This document shows, in pieces, positions 9,817 to 23,094 of a stretch of DNA of 64,000 bases. Below the pieces are notes generated by a model. That model was not told where the DNA came from. It worked only from the letters and a program-made list of their open reading frames with translations, and ran no database searches. Within the stretch, counting starts at the first letter, position 1. Each line of letters starts with the position of its first letter. This stretch comes from Piscicola geometra (taxonomy: Eukaryota > Annelida > Clitellata > Hirudinida > Piscicolidae): NCBI GenBank assembly GCA_943735955.1, contig OX030955.1:15838083-15902082 (forward strand). Direction: 5' to 3'. The translations under genes and the position numbers were made by a program.

Positions 9817-11753
9817 ATGTCGTCTACTGTCGAAACGTCTCCGGGGTTCGACAGTGAATGTGCGACTCTGAAACGTGTTGCACGTAGACACGAGCGTAAG
9901 TTTAGGTCTCATAGTTCTTCCTTTAATTATAACCTTACTTGTCTTCTCTTAACCAATACAAATCTATATTATTCTCTAAGCACTGTAAATATTTTAGAAT
10001 TTCTATAGTCAACGCTTCTTCTTCAAAGAATCGTTGGCAGTCACTTTCTAAATTACTAAATAAAAACCTTCCACCTCCTTCATCTTTCTCTTCTCAAGAT
10101 TATCATAATTACATAACAAGTAAAGTAGAAACAATAAGGTCTAATTTTAACACTAATTCCTCTATTCCTAGCACTAATAATTATATTAAACATAGTGAAT
10201 TTAATTTTGTCAGTTTTTCTCCAATTTCTCTACCTGACCTGTCCTTAATTATTAATTCAATGTCTACATCTACCTGTTCTCTTGACATAATTCCAACTTA
10301 TTTGATTAAAGAATTGTCTGATATTTTTTACCCTATAATTCTTTTCATTGTTAATCTGTCTCTCTCTACATCTAAATTTCCCACTTTAAATAAAGCTTCT
10401 GTTATCATACCTACTTTAAAAAATAATTCATTAGACCCTACTCAAATTTCTAACTATAGACCTATTTCTAATCTATCATTCATATCTAAAATAATAGAAA
10501 AAGTAGTTTATCAACAAATCTACTCATATTTAAATGTTAACTCTCTTATCCCTTATTTATAATCGTTTAGGTCATAACTGTGAATCGTCCCTCTTAAAAC
10601 TCTATAATGATCTTATTTACGCCTTTGATAATAAAAAATGTTCTGTACTTGTTTGCTTAGATTATTCGGCCGCTTTTGACACTGTAGACCACTCTTTATT
10701 ACTACTATTACTTAAAAATAAGTTCAATATTAAGGATTCTTTGTTTTTATGGATTAAGTCATATTTATCTAATAGATCTGTTTATGTTTCTTTAAATCAC
10801 TGTACCTCTACCCCATCTACTTACTCATATGGTGTTCCTCAAGGTTCTATTCTTGGTCCTTTGTTCTTTATTCTATACGTCTCTGAATTATCTTCTATTA
10901 TTTCCTCTCATTCTCTAAACTCCCTATCCTATGCTGACGATTCGCAGTTATATTCGATATATCATCATATAATACTGTTATGTCATCTATATCTTCATGT
11001 CTATTATCTATTGAAAACTGGTCTAGCTCAATGTCTTTAAAATTGAATCCACTAAAGTTTGAACTTATATTTTTTGATAAAAATGGTAAACTAATTAATG
11101 GTCCATGTAATTTTTTCCCTCATACTATTGTTCCATCTAATCATATTCGTAGCTTTGACTCAAAATTAACCTTATCAAACCAAATTCTATCAGTTACTAA
11201 ATCTTGCTATTTTCATCTCAGACGTATCAGACAATTATTACCTTACTGCGATGCCCCTTCTTTAAAGATGTTAGTCTCTTCACTTGTTTTATCTCGAATT
11301 GACTATTGTAACTCACTCTATTATAATTTACCTGAAACTACTTTAAAACCATTAAATAAAGTATTTAATTATGCAGCTAAAGTCGTTAGCCGTACTCCTA
11401 TTTATCACCACATTACACCCTCTCTTATCTTATTACATTGGCTCCCCATCAAATTTAGGATTATATTTAAAATCTGTGTTTTTATGTTTAAATTAAAAAA
11501 CTCCCCAGTATCCCCAATATACCTCAAATCATTAATAACTCACCCTCATAGAAATAATTCAAGATCATCCACTCAAAATCATTATTTCATCCCTTCCATT
11601 AATAACTCTTTTGCTAAACTTTCTTTCCATTATGCAGGTTCATACATTTGGAACTCATTACCTCCTCATTTAACTACTTCTAAATCATTATTTACTTTTC
11701 GTAAGGATCTGAAGACATATCTGTTTAACAAATTCATTTACGAGCGCTTTTGA
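9817..11753 (+). pseudogene. LINE linker and reverse transcriptase, frameshifted, copy 1
   Basis: Reverse transcriptase of the same LINE, broken across frames. The basic linker (from 9817) includes CATLKRVARRHERKF. The N-terminal fingers (9939-10562) include SNYRPISNLSFISKIIEK. After a frame change the palm (10534-11040) shows YSAAFDTVDHSLL, YGVPQGSILGPLFF and the catalytic box YADD at 10930-10941. After another change the thumb and C-terminus (10980-11753) include SRIDYCNSLYYNLP and YIWNSLPPHL. All catalytic motifs survive, but at least three frame changes make it non-coding. The second tandem copy has the same lesions plus K-to-T and F-to-S changes. Confidence 0.9.
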
Positions 11754-11805
11754 ATTTGAAGAAAGAGCGCTATAGAAATCTATTTGATTGATTGATTGAT
11801 TGATA

Positions 11806-12927
11806 TCTACAAGATAAAAAATTGTCACCGCGCTTTAGTGGAGTTTAAATAAAAACAAAAAACTATTTTTTTGTTTTATATAAAATCATGTTAATAAATT
11901 TTTTGTGTAAAAAGTAGCGAAATTTTTGCTCTAAAGAAAAAATATTTTTCAAATGGGAATAGTTCATCATCTTGTCTATGCTCGGCTGAGCTAATCCTTT
12001 AATCAAATCGACTCATTTGGATCCTTTGGTTTTTATGAATAATATGGTTTGGAAAAATGAAATTGATATAGAAAAAATTGTAATAGAAAATAATGCAAAA
12101 ATAAATATATTTTAGTTTTTATACAAATGAATTTAATGTCACTAAACATTTTGAATTAAGTAGATTCAAGTTCATGATCATTCAGCTTAAAAGTCGTTTG
12201 AATAAGTAAAAATAATTTTTTTGAAATTAAAATAAATGTATAACAATTAATTTTATTTATACATTTAGAAATATTATTCAAAAATTTAAATGCATGTTAC
12301 GTTATATGACGTTTTTATGACAATCTCTGAAGGAAAAGACGCATTACTGACCGATAATAAAGTTTGATGATTTATGAAGACGGAAGTATTTCAAGCAAGT
12401 GAGATTTTCAGAACACTTTTAATTTATTCTTCAAAATACCACTTATAACCCTTTACATTTTTTAAATAAATAATAAACATCACGATCATACGATATTGTA
12501 GTAGACCATCACCGACCTTTTTTTATAGCACTTAAAAGTCTTCCAAGTAGACTTCACAACTGAATTCTTCGGGAAAATGAACGACATTCTAGTCTTTTAT
12601 GATAAAACGCTGTGGCAAAGTCATTACGTCGTGCCGCGGAAAAGAAGCATCCTCACATCTACTTTCGTCTACTTGAGGCTGATGATAAAGCGTTTTTCTT
12701 TGCACCCCAGATATCCCTAACCAATTTACTACGCTAGGCCGCAATACAAACAATCTAATCGAAAATTTTCATTTTGAGTGTGTACCAAGGAACCTCAGAC
12801 ACTCTGCCAGAAAAAGAAAAAGGCAGTCTATGTCATAAAATATGTGCTTTCAGTGAAACTATATTTATATATATTTTTTTTTTCTTAGAAAATCTTATTT
12901 ATTGTAGCGGCATTATATGTATGAAAT
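11806..12927. other. Unannotated end of tandem unit 1
   Basis: No gene recognised. A slightly GC-richer block at 12500-12730 has no convincing frame or splice-bounded exon. Confidence 0.5.
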
Positions 12928-14037
12928 TAATGATCCCACTGAGTTCTCAAGCCAGAACCTACATGTAAACAATCGCCTAGCCTGTCTAGTCAGAGAAGTT
13001 ATGAAACATCCTAATTTCAAGTTGTTCTGTGATATTTTCTTAATTGAATGGGCACTTGGTGTCAGCTTTGGAGTAAGTCTATAAGTTATTTTGCATTATG
13101 CAGCCACTTCTCAAGACGGTTTCAGATAGACAAAAGAGAGACTAGGACATTGATAAAGAGGCCTTACCTATGGAGTACCAAATCAGTGAGCAGGCTTCTA
13201 AAATTGATGACATTCTTGTTCAAAACCTTGGAATGGAGAGACAATGAGTTTTAAATATCTAATTAAAAAAAAATTAATTTTAAAATTGAACAATAATCAC
13301 TAGGGCACAGTTCATCAAAAAGATTAGTTTGTAAACCACTAATCCGTTAACCGATAATTATAATGAGTTAATTTATCCCATTTTAACAGAGGTAATCGTT
13401 ACCCTTTGAAACGGTATATTTAATTTGAGAATAAGACAATACTAAACTTTTGAAAAAAAAGTTTACTTTAATACGTGCATGAGCACGTTTGCTCAAAAGT
13501 TTGTATTAAGAATGTCTTAAGACGTTAGAAAAAAAAATATAAGTATTTTAGAAAAATATAACGAATAAATTACACAAGCCAAAAAGAGATTTTTTTGTGT
13601 TTTGAATTTCAAAACTGATTCTAGCTATATTTAAGTTCTCAAAATTTTACTTAAAAATGCTTTTTTGACTTTTTCGATTTTTGCTTCGTAACAAAGAAAT
13701 TGAAAATCGATTATTGAAACGGTAAATTAGAACAAAAACTGTGAATCTAATGACTGAAGCTCGCACTCAAACCATACAAACTTTTACATATCTGATGAAT
13801 TGTTTAGCAGCAACCATCATGGCCGCCGCTTTTAACCTTTTATGATTTTGTTGAATAGTTTGTCTTCGGATCCAATAATTTTTGTTTTTTTTTAACTTCA
13901 AACAATAATAAAAAATATAATTTATATTGTTTATTGCTTTTTTTGTGTCGCTTGCCGAGGTTGGCTGTCGGAATTGAAATCTCCAAGTTTTTCTTTTAAT
14001 TTTGTTTTTACAACCTAATTATCTTACATGTACACTA

Positions 14038-15571
14038 TGAAGGTCGGACTTGGACGATTTTTCATTACCGGTCCCGTCCCGTTCCCGAAATTTGTTTTTC
14101 CGCCCCATCTCGTTCCTGATGGGACATCAGAATTTTGATTCCCGTCCCGTCCCGTTCCCGATGGGACATCAGAATTTTGATTCCCGTCCTGTCCCGTTCC
14201 CGCAACTCGATTCCCAGTCCCGACCTGTTCCAAAAACTTTTTTATTTATTATTTATTTTCACTGGTTCCAAACTTGCTAGTTCTAACCTTTCTTAAAATT
14301 TATGATTTGAAACTCAGAGAATATTTCTTTTAATAAATTTAAAAAAACAAGATTTAAATTTCAAATATTTATTGAAATGAAAGTATTGAAGTTAGTCATT
14401 GTTTTTGAGTAATTCAATCAAGGTTTTATTGCTTTTCACACGGGTTAAACCGTTAACAGTTTCAGCTTTCAAATGAGATGACTTTGGGTCTGAAGTTAAA
14501 CGACCACATATTGAAAAATTCCGTTCACAGAGAATATAACTTGCAGATATACAAAATTTTGGCTATTTCTTGTAGTATTTGAAAATTGCTCAGTTTACTC
14601 AAATAAATAAAACATCTTTATAATCTTCACCTTTGTTGGGACGTAATTGTGAATATTTGTATAATTCATCCTCTTTTGACTTTTTTCTTCGTTCATTATT
14701 ATTACTTCTTCAATAATGTTAGAAATATGTTTTTTGACAACATTCTTATTCTCCACAACTGCAAATATGGAATCATTCGTTTAATTTGATAGTATAATAA
14801 TTATATTATAATTTTTACTTTATAAAAACAAACATAATAGGTCTAAATAACCATCATTTGTTTTTTTCTCAACGGCAATGCAGCTTGGTCTGGCTGTACA
14901 AAATAGAATTAAATTTTCTCTAATGAAAGTCTTGGTATTTATTTCTTTTCTATCCCAAACTTTTTTCCTATTATTCTTTCATACTGGGAATGCAACAGAC
15001 ATGCTGTCATATGAATAAGATCAATGGCATTTTTTCTTTTGTCAAAATGATCAACTGAGCAATCATTTGGAAATTAATCATTCAAATTCGAAGTATTAAT
15101 TTATAAAATTAAAATAATATAACTGACCATTTTGATTTCATATGAAAAAATTTCATCATCACCATTTGTTCTAATCTCCCTAATCTTTGGACTCATCATA
15201 ACAACTTCAAATGTAGTGTTGGAGATTTCGACATTGGCAATGGTGGCTTGGTTATACATTTATATTTCATTTAATACTTATTTTAAGTACGGAGTATCGA
15301 TGAAATAAAGATTTCCATACTTAGGAGTTTGCTGAAAAATAATTGTTAAAGAATCCAATCCCAGTAACTGTTATTCCCGTTTTTCCCGTTCCCGATTTAA
15401 AAGTTGATTCCCGTTCCCGTTTTTTCCCGTTCCCGATTTTAATGTTGATTTCCGTTCCCGTTCCCGCCCCGAAAACCTATTTCCGGTTCCCGACTTTTCC
15501 CGTCCCGAAATTAATTTTCATTCCCGTTCCCGCGGGTACCCGTTCAGATCGGGTACCCGGTCCGACCTCTA
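14038..15571 (-). mobile_element. hAT transposon relic with CCCGTTCCCG-rich ends, copy 2
   Basis: Same element as 7167-8700, present here because of the tandem duplication and not through separate transposition: its flanking GTACACTA duplications (14030-14037 and 15572-15579) are the same bases. Confidence 0.92.
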
Positions 15572-15596
15572 GTACACTAGGGATTTTTTACTAAGT

Positions 15597-16559
15597 TTGT
15601 CCTCAACATTAGTGAAACCGACTTGGTCTACCAAACGTAGGATTTTCTACCATAATTTAACTAATGATAATGTTAGAAAATCTCATAATGTTAATATTTT
15701 GCATAACAATATTGAAAATAAATCTCACAATAACTTTCGACTTAATCATAAATCTAAAAATATTAACAAACCTAAAAATAACTATAATAGATTTAAATAT
15801 GATACCAATATTATACCAAATAAAAATAATAATTTATCTCTAGGTTTAATTAATATTAGGTCTATTAATAATAAATCCTCAATTATAATCAACTTGATCA
15901 ACCATTCTAAATATGAAATTTTAGGCCTAACAGAAACTTGGCATGAGTCTTCTGACTCTCCAAGCCTTCTTTCAGCCATTCCTCCAGGTGATACTTTTTC
16001 AGATGCATGCAGACCTCCACTATTTCCACTCTCTCATAAGCATTCCTCTTATGGTGGTCTCTGCTTGGTATATAAAAATTCACTTTCTGCTTCCTTTGAT
16101 ACTTCTTTCAAAAGTAACTCCTTTGAAACCCTAATATGTAGCTTCAAATTTCTCAAATTCATTATTATTCTCATATATCGTCCTCCTAGTGGCTCAATCT
16201 CTAAATTTATTGATGAGTTCTCTAACCTAACTGAATATGTCTTTTCCCTATCGACTCCTTTTTTCATCCTAGGTGACTTTAATCTTCATTATAATAAACC
16301 CACTGATACCTATGTTTCCAAATTCATCCAGATACTCAATACTTTCAACTTAACACAACATCTATCCACTCAAACCCATTCATCTGGAAATACTATTGAT
16401 TTTTTAATAACTTCTTCACTTTCTAAAATATCTGATATATCTACCACCAAATTTCATTCTTCTGATCACTATATAATTAACTTCAAATATAATCTAAATA
16501 ATAACCTTAATAATACTACTATCAAAATTTATAGCAGAAACTGGAAAAAATTTAATTAG
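15597..16559 (+). pseudogene. LINE endonuclease segment, copy 2
   Basis: Translates identically to the endonuclease frame at 8726-9688, with the same premature TAG. Motifs GLTETWHES, IYRPPSGS and GDFNLHYN are present. Confidence 0.9.
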
Positions 16560-16687
16560 GACACATTTACTCAACTTTTTAAATATTTTAGTTTTAATGG
16601 TTTCACTGATATTGATGAGTTTCTCATATATTTTAATGATTCTATTTCTTCAATTCTTGATCTCATTTTACCTTTAAACTTGCGCTC

Positions 16688-18624
16688 ATGTCGTCTACTG
16701 TCGAAACGTCTCCGGGGTTCGACAGTGAATGTGCGACTCTGAAACGTGTTGCACGTAGACACGAGCGTAAGTTTAGGTCTCATAGTTCTTCCTTTAATTA
16801 TAACCTTACTTGTCTTCTCTTAACCAATACAAATCTATATTATTCTCTAAGCACTGTAAATATTTTAGAATTTCTATAGTCAACGCTTCTTCTTCAAAGA
16901 ATCGTTGGCAGTCACTTTCTAAATTACTAAATAAAAACCTTCCACCTCCTTCATCTTTCTCTTCTCAAGATTATCATAATTACATAACAAGTAAAGTAGA
17001 AACAATAAGGTCTAATTTTAACACTAATTCCTCTATTCCTAGCACTAATAATTATATTAAACATAGTGAATTTAATTTTGTCAGTTTTTCTCCAATTTCT
17101 CTACCTGACCTGTCCTTAATTATTAATTCAATGTCTACATCTACCTGTTCTCTTGACATAATTCCAACTTATTTGATTAAAGAATTGTCTGATATTTTTT
17201 ACCCTATAATTCTTTTCATTGTTAATCTGTCTCTCTCTACATCTAAATTTCCCACTTTAAATAAAGCTTCTGTTATCATACCTACTTTAAAAAATAATTC
17301 ATTAGACCCTACTCAAATTTCTAACTATAGACCTATTTCTAATCTATCATTCATATCTAAAATAATAGAAAAAGTAGTTTATCAACAAATCTACTCATAT
17401 TTAAATGTTAACTCTCTTATCCCTTATTTATAATCGTTTAGGTCATAACTGTGAATCGTCCCTCTTAAAACTCTATAATGATCTTATTTACGCCTTTGAT
17501 AATAAAAAATGTTCTGTACTTGTTTGCTTAGATTATTCGGCCGCTTTTGACACTGTAGACCACTCTTTATTACTACTATTACTTAAAAATACGTTCAATA
17601 TTAAGGATTCTTTGTTTTTATGGATTAAGTCATATTTATCTAATAGATCTGTTTATGTTTCTTTAAATCACTGTACCTCTACCCCATCTACTTACTCATA
17701 TGGTGTTCCTCAAGGTTCTATTCTTGGTCCTTTGTTCTTTATTCTATACGTCTCTGAATTATCTTCTATTATTTCCTCTCATTCTCTAAACTCCCTATCC
17801 TATGCTGACGATTCGCAGTTATATTCGATATATCATCATATAATACTGTTATGTCATCTATATCTTCATGTCTATTATCTATTGAAAACTGGTCTAGCTC
17901 AATGTCTTTAAAATTGAATCCACTAAAGTTTGAACTTATATTTTTTGATAAAAATGGTAAACTAATTAATGGTCCATGTAATTTTTCCCCTCATACTATT
18001 GTTCCATCTAATCATATTCGTAGCTTTGACTCAAAATTAACCTTATCAAACCAAATTCTATCAGTTACTAAATCTTGCTATTTTCATCTCAGACGTATCA
18101 GACAATTATTACCTTACTGCGATGCCCCTTCTTTAAAGATGTTAGTCTCTTCACTTGTTTTATCTCGAATTGACTATTGTAACTCACTCTATTATAATTT
18201 ACCTGAAACTACTTTAAAACCATTAAATAAAGTATTTAATTATGCAGCTAAAGTCGTTAGCCGTACTCCTATTTATCACCACATTACACCCTCTCTTATC
18301 TTATTACATTGGCTCCCCATCAAATTTAGGATTATATTTAAAATCTGTGTTTTTATGTTTAAATTAAAAAACTCCCCAGTATCCCCAATATACCTCAAAT
18401 CATTAATAACTCACCCTCATAGAAATAATTCAAGATCATCCACTCAAAATCATTATTTCATCCCTTCCATTAATAACTCTTTTGCTAAACTTTCTTTCCA
18501 TTATGCAGGTTCATACATTTGGAACTCATTACCTCCTCATTTAACTACTTCTAAATCATTATTTACTTTTCGTAAGGATCTGAAGACATATCTGTTTAAC
18601 AAATTCATTTACGAGCGCTTTTGA
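16688..18624 (+). pseudogene. LINE linker and reverse transcriptase, frameshifted, copy 2
   Basis: Same broken reverse transcriptase as in copy 1, in segments 16688-16879, 16810-17433, 17405-17911 and 17851-18624. It has two amino-acid differences from copy 1: Lys to Thr in the palm segment (LLLKNTFNIK) and Phe to Ser in the C-terminal segment (CNFSPHT). Confidence 0.9.
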
Positions 18625-18676
18625 ATTTGAAGAAAGAGCGCTATAGAAATCTATTTGATTGATTGATTGATTGATA

Positions 18677-19798
18677 TCTACAAGATAAAAAATTGTCACC
18701 GCGCTTTAGTGGAGTTTAAATAAAAACAAAAAACTATTTTTTTGTTTTATATAAAATCATGTTAATAAATTTTTTGTGTAAAAAGTAGCGAAATTTTTGC
18801 TCTAAAGAAAAAATATTTTTCAAATGGGAATAGTTCATCATCTTGTCTATGCTCGGCTGAGCTAATCCTTTAATCAAATCGACTCATTTGGATCCTTTGG
18901 TTTTTATGAATAATATGGTTTGGAAAAATGAAATTGATATAGAAAAAATTGTAATAGAAAATAATGCAAAAATAAATATATTTTAGTTTTTATACAAATG
19001 AATTTAATGTCACTAAACATTTTGAATTAAGTAGATTCAAGTTCATGATCATTCAGCTTAAAAGTCGTTTGAATAAGTAAAAATAATTTTTTTGAAATTA
19101 AAATAAATGTATAACAATTAATTTTATTTATACATTTAGAAATATTATTCAAAAATTTAAATGCATGTTACGTTATATGACGTTTTTATGACAATCTCTG
19201 AAGGAAAAGACGCATTACTGACCGATAATAAAGTTTGATGATTTATGAAGACGGAAGTATTTCAAGCAAGTGAGATTTTCAGAACACTTTTAATTTATTC
19301 TTCAAAATACCACTTATAACCCTTTACATTTTTTAAATAAATAATAAACATCATGATCATACGATATTGTAGTAGACCATCACCGACCTTTTTTTATAGC
19401 ACTTAAAAGTCTTCCAAGTAGACTTCACAACTGAATTCTTCGGGAAAATGAACGACATTCTAGTCTTTTATGATAAAACGCTGTGGCAAAGTCATTACGT
19501 CGTGCCGCGGAAAAGAAGCATCCTCACATCTACTTTCGTCTACTTGAGGCTGATGATAAAGCGTTTTTCTTTGCACCCCAGATATCCCTAACCAATTTAC
19601 TACGCTAGGCCGCAATACAAACAATCTAATCGAAAATTTTCATTTTGAGTGTGTACCAAGGAACCTCAGACACTCTGCCAGAAAAAGAAAAAGGCAGTCT
19701 ATGTCATAAAATATGTGCTTTCAGTGAAATTATATTTATATATATATTTTTTTTCTTAGAAAATCTTATTTATTGTAGCGGCATTATATGTATGAAAT
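18677..19798. other. Unannotated end of tandem unit 2
   Basis: Same sequence as 11806-12927; no gene recognised. Confidence 0.5.
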
Positions 19799-20203
19799 AA
19801 AAATTATTACATTAATTTTTTTTCTATGCATAATCTTAATTCGTCTTATATGTATTGAAATCAGGATTAAAAAGTTTGAGTTATAGATAATAATTACATT
19901 TTAACTTAAGATTTCAAAATATTCAATGAAATGAAAAATAAGGTTGATAGTAATAAAAAAATAGTTAAGAAATTCAATAATAATAAGAAACTTAGAATTT
20001 ATTAAAAAGTCACAATCAAAAGTTAATTGAAGATTGGATTGCCTGATTTACTGTGGAAGAAGGTTACTTTTTTTAAATTACATTTTTAACTAATTCAGAA
20101 TTGAACTAAAAATGACGATTATGAAAACCAAAAAAATTAGAAACAAATTTTATATATTATCCAATTTACCAACTTTTGATTTGACTTTGAACATTAATTA
20201 TTA
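19799..20203. other. AT-rich stretch without recognisable gene
   Basis: Unique sequence between the tandem duplication and the pogo-like element; nothing supportable seen. Confidence 0.6.
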
Positions 20204-20211
20204 GGGGGAAG

Positions 20212-20320
20212 GTGTACACATTCGATACGTGTACACATTCGATCAGTGCACACATTCAATCAGTGTACACATTCGATTAATGTACACAGTCGATCAGTGT
20301 ACACATTCGATCATTGCGTT
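20212..20320 (+). repeat. 17-bp subterminal tandem repeats of the pogo-like element
   Basis: About six imperfect copies of GTGTACACATTCGATCA. Related units recur inside the element at 20636-20680 and, inverted, near the right end. Such arrays are plausible transposase binding sites. Confidence 0.85.
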
Positions 20321-20836
20321 TTCATCGAAGGCATTAGTACTTTTTCAAATATGATGTGTCACCTGGACGACACTATATGTGACCTCATTATATATCCTAA
20401 TTTTGACATAATTCTTTTGCGGATAAAAAAATAAGAGTATTTATCAATTTCAAGGGCTAAAAAGTAAATATTTTACATCATCTAACGAACAAAGCTATGC
20501 ATAAAGTAGGCACAGTTGAAAATTCATAGTTAGCATTATTTATATATTATTCTATACTTTATCGTGTGTATCTATTATATTTCGTGTTAAAAATAATCAT
20601 GAAAGTTATAGCCAATATACCAATCATAGGCATAGATGTACACAATCGATCATCCAAAGTCCGTACACCGTCAATCATTTATAGCTTTTTTATCCAATAA
20701 TTTTTAAAAATTATATAATAACATTATTTTTTAAAGTTTTTCGCACTTGTTATTTGTTAAATAAAAATCTTATGTGAAAAAAGTTAATATACTTTTGTGC
20801 AGCGCTTTTTAACAAAATATTTGTTTAATATCGTCT

Positions 20837-21620
20837 TTGAATAGTTCTCGTAGTATGTTTTACAAGTTTCTGGCTTATCTTTTGAGTTATATAATTCATT
20901 TTCATTCATTTAAAATGGGTAGAAAAGTAGCTGTTGAAAGAAAAGAAGGGAAAGTCTTATCAGAATCTATGAAACAGGCTGAAGCAACTGTTCTGAACAA
21001 TCTGAAATTTATAGATTATCTAAACTTTATAATATACTTTTTATTCTTATGTAGACAAAGCAAAGATGTTGGGGTGGATAACATGGAGATTGAGGCCAAC
21101 TACAGTGTGCGAAAGATTTTCTCTGTTGATCAAGAGACTTTAATACGTAATTATTTAGTAAAATCTAGTGAATATCATCATGGGTTATCATGAAAAGAGG
21201 CCAGAAAATAAGCTTTTGATTTTGCTGTACAAACCATGTAAAACATCCACCATATTGGGATGCAAACAAAACTACGGGAAAAGACTGGTATGACCAATTC
21301 ATGCACAGACACCCGGATTTATTTCTTCGTAAACCAGAAAAGACCAGCGCTAAGTTTCAACCAACATAATGTCCTAAGGTTTTATAATAACTTAGATTCT
21401 GTTTATAAACGCTACAATTTTGAACCCCAAAACATATACAACTGTGATGAGACAGTGTATACGACATTTGAAAAAAACAAATGTAAGAGTGATAGCAGCC
21501 AAAGCAAATTGTCAGGTTGGGCGGGTTACGTGAGCATAAAGAGGACATGTTGTTACAGGGTGCTGCACGATCAATGCCGTAGGAACCACTGTTCCACCTT
21601 TAAAGCCTTTTCCTGAGTCA
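20837..21620 (+). pseudogene. pogo/Tigger-like transposase, decayed
   Basis: Two blocks in different frames. The first, from the Met at about 20915 (MGRKVAVERKEGK), includes SVDQETLIRNYLVKSSEYHH, resembling the N-terminal DNA-binding region of pogo/jerky proteins, with an intron-like or inserted hydrophobic stretch before it. The second holds GKDWYDQFMHRHPDLFLRK (about 21278-21334), then NNLDSVYKRYNFEP and IYNCDET, where the Asp would be the first catalytic residue of the DDE triad. Stops and frame changes separate the blocks, and the C-terminal catalytic part is unreadable. Family assignment rests on motif order, which matches pogo/Tigger proteins; function is lost. Confidence 0.8.
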
Positions 21621-22140
21621 AGTTAGATATGGAAAACCCCATCATAAAAAAAATTGTGACACCTAAAGCAGTTAATTATAGAAAAAAATTAGCTGGAAAA
21701 TGAAAGTGGAACTGCTTAAAACTTGAGACTTTTTTTTTTCGTTGAAAAACTTTCTTTGATTTTAGCCTTTGAATAAATCATCTATATTTTTTTCTAAAAC
21801 TAAAACTTGAAATTTTTTTATGTTTTCATTTATCAGTCATTGAAAAACATACTTGAAAACATTTATTTATTAGTTAGTGAAAAAACTTTCGTTGAACTAA
21901 ACCTTGAAACATCTATATTTTTTCATTTATTTTTTTTCTAATATGAGAATAAATGTTGAATAACTTGTGTCTACATAAGAACAGTTTCCTAGATAAATTT
22001 GAATGTTAAAAGTTTTTCAAATCAGTATTCAATTGCAATAATTTATGTGAGTATTTCATTTTCTAATAATAATTAATTTGAGGCTTGGAAAACTTAAATT
22101 TGTGGTGCTTGTAGTACTGATCGACTGTGTACGTACATGT

Positions 22141-22175
22141 GATCGACTGTATACACCGGCCGTATACAGTCGATC
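22141..22175. repeat. Perfect 14-bp palindrome in the pogo-like element
   Basis: GATCGACTGTATAC, a 7-base loop, then its exact reverse complement GTATACAGTCGATC. It is an inverted pair of the element's own subterminal unit. Confidence 0.85.
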
Positions 22176-22360
22176 ATTTTCGGGAGTCCATTTGAACTCC
22201 ATTTGACTCAAAACCATTTTAACTAGATAAATGACTTAAGTAGAAAATAAAGTCTTAATGATGAATTTATAAAATGAATAATTTATTTAAAATTTTATCT
22301 TTAAACCTTTCAAGTTATTAACATTAAACAAAATGATCCACTGTGTACACCTTCCCCTTA

Positions 22361-23094
22361 TTTTATCTATTATAGTCAGTGATTGTTGATTAAAACTCAC
22401 TGCTTTGGAAATAAATTAGGCTGTGTGCAGCTTTTGTTGTTTAATGAAATAGTTGTACAAATAATAATAATTATTATTACATAAATTTAGCAAATGTTAT
22501 AGATATCTGTCTCAAAAGTTACTCAAAGATTGAAATACTATTCAATATCAGCTTTTTTTCAAATTATGAAAAAGTTAAACCAGCTCAAACCATATGGAAA
22601 AAAAGTAGGGAATTTTTAACAAATCCCAAACATTTAAAAAAAAGTTTTTATTAAAAACAAGACCATGGCTCAAGTATTTATAATAAATGACTCAGTTTTT
22701 TGGTTTACATGTCGCATATATGACAAGGGGATAATTGAGAGAAAGATACAGTTTTTATTTCTATTTCAGAAAGCTAAAAATGTTTTATAGAAATATTCAA
22801 ATGACAAAATCAGTCTCACCACTTCTCTTTTCAAGAAAAACAGTTTTTATAAAAATAAATTTAACCTTTTATTCGTATGTCGAAATAAGATGATGATGTA
22901 ACTACAGAAGAATACAAATAGGTACAACAGGTTGTTGACATGCTTATAAGCCAGATTATTTTTTTATGAATTTTGTGTGTATATTTGATGATGATAATTA
23001 TGGGATGTATAGTAAATACCTTTTTTTACATAAACATAAACAATATATTAAAGTTAAAAAATTAAAATAATAGTTTATTGAAATCAAAAATTAG
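22361..23094. other. AT-rich stretch without recognisable gene
   Basis: No exon, RNA gene or known repeat was recognised. Confidence 0.55.

Larger units (their letters stand above)
8709..11805 (+). mobile_element. Dead L2/CR1-type LINE, copy 1
   Basis: In order: an apurinic-type endonuclease, a basic linker, a reverse transcriptase, a C-terminal region with a WNSLP motif, and a tail GCGCTATAGAAAT followed by (TTGA)n ending about 11804. This matches the L2/CR1 group, which ends in short tandem repeats and not poly(A). The 5' boundary is uncertain: sequence left of the hAT element (about 6935-7158) may be its 5' untranslated region, which would make the hAT nested inside the LINE. Confidence 0.88.
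6057..12927 (+). repeat. Tandem segmental duplication, unit 1 (6871 bp)
   Basis: The unit is repeated directly, with no spacer, as 12928-19798. Corresponding positions keep a constant offset of 6871 from end to end. I could see only about half a dozen substitutions, for example 10722 A/C, one in the run near 11115, 12483 C/T and two near 12857-12875. It holds a hAT element, a LINE and about 1.1 kb of unannotated sequence. The junction shares only the dinucleotide AT between donor ends, which fits end joining or replication slippage better than recombination between repeats. Confidence 0.95.
15580..18676 (+). mobile_element. Dead L2/CR1-type LINE, copy 2
   Basis: Duplicate of the 8709-11805 LINE, including the GCGCTATAGAAAT plus (TTGA)n tail near 18646-18675. 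It shares every frame lesion with copy 1, so the LINE was dead before the segment was duplicated. Confidence 0.88.
12928..19798 (+). repeat. Tandem segmental duplication, unit 2 (6871 bp)
   Basis: Second, nearly identical unit; offset to unit 1 is exactly 6871 throughout. It starts with TAATGATCCC directly after ATGAAAT of unit 1 and ends at ATGAAAT (19792-19798), after which sequence becomes unique. No length difference has accumulated. Confidence 0.95.
20204..22358 (+). mobile_element. pogo-like (Tc1/mariner superfamily) DNA transposon
   Basis: The left end GGGGGAAGGTGTACACA (20204-20220) and right end TGTGTACACCTTCCCCT (22342-22358) are inverted copies, differing only at the outermost base. 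Both are bordered by TA (20202-20203 and 22359-22360), the duplication expected of this superfamily. Subterminal DNA is filled with 17-bp units close to GTGTACACATTCGATCA, about six in tandem at 20212-20320, with inverted units near 22115-22180. The interior carries a decayed transposase in the plus direction. Confidence 0.88.
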
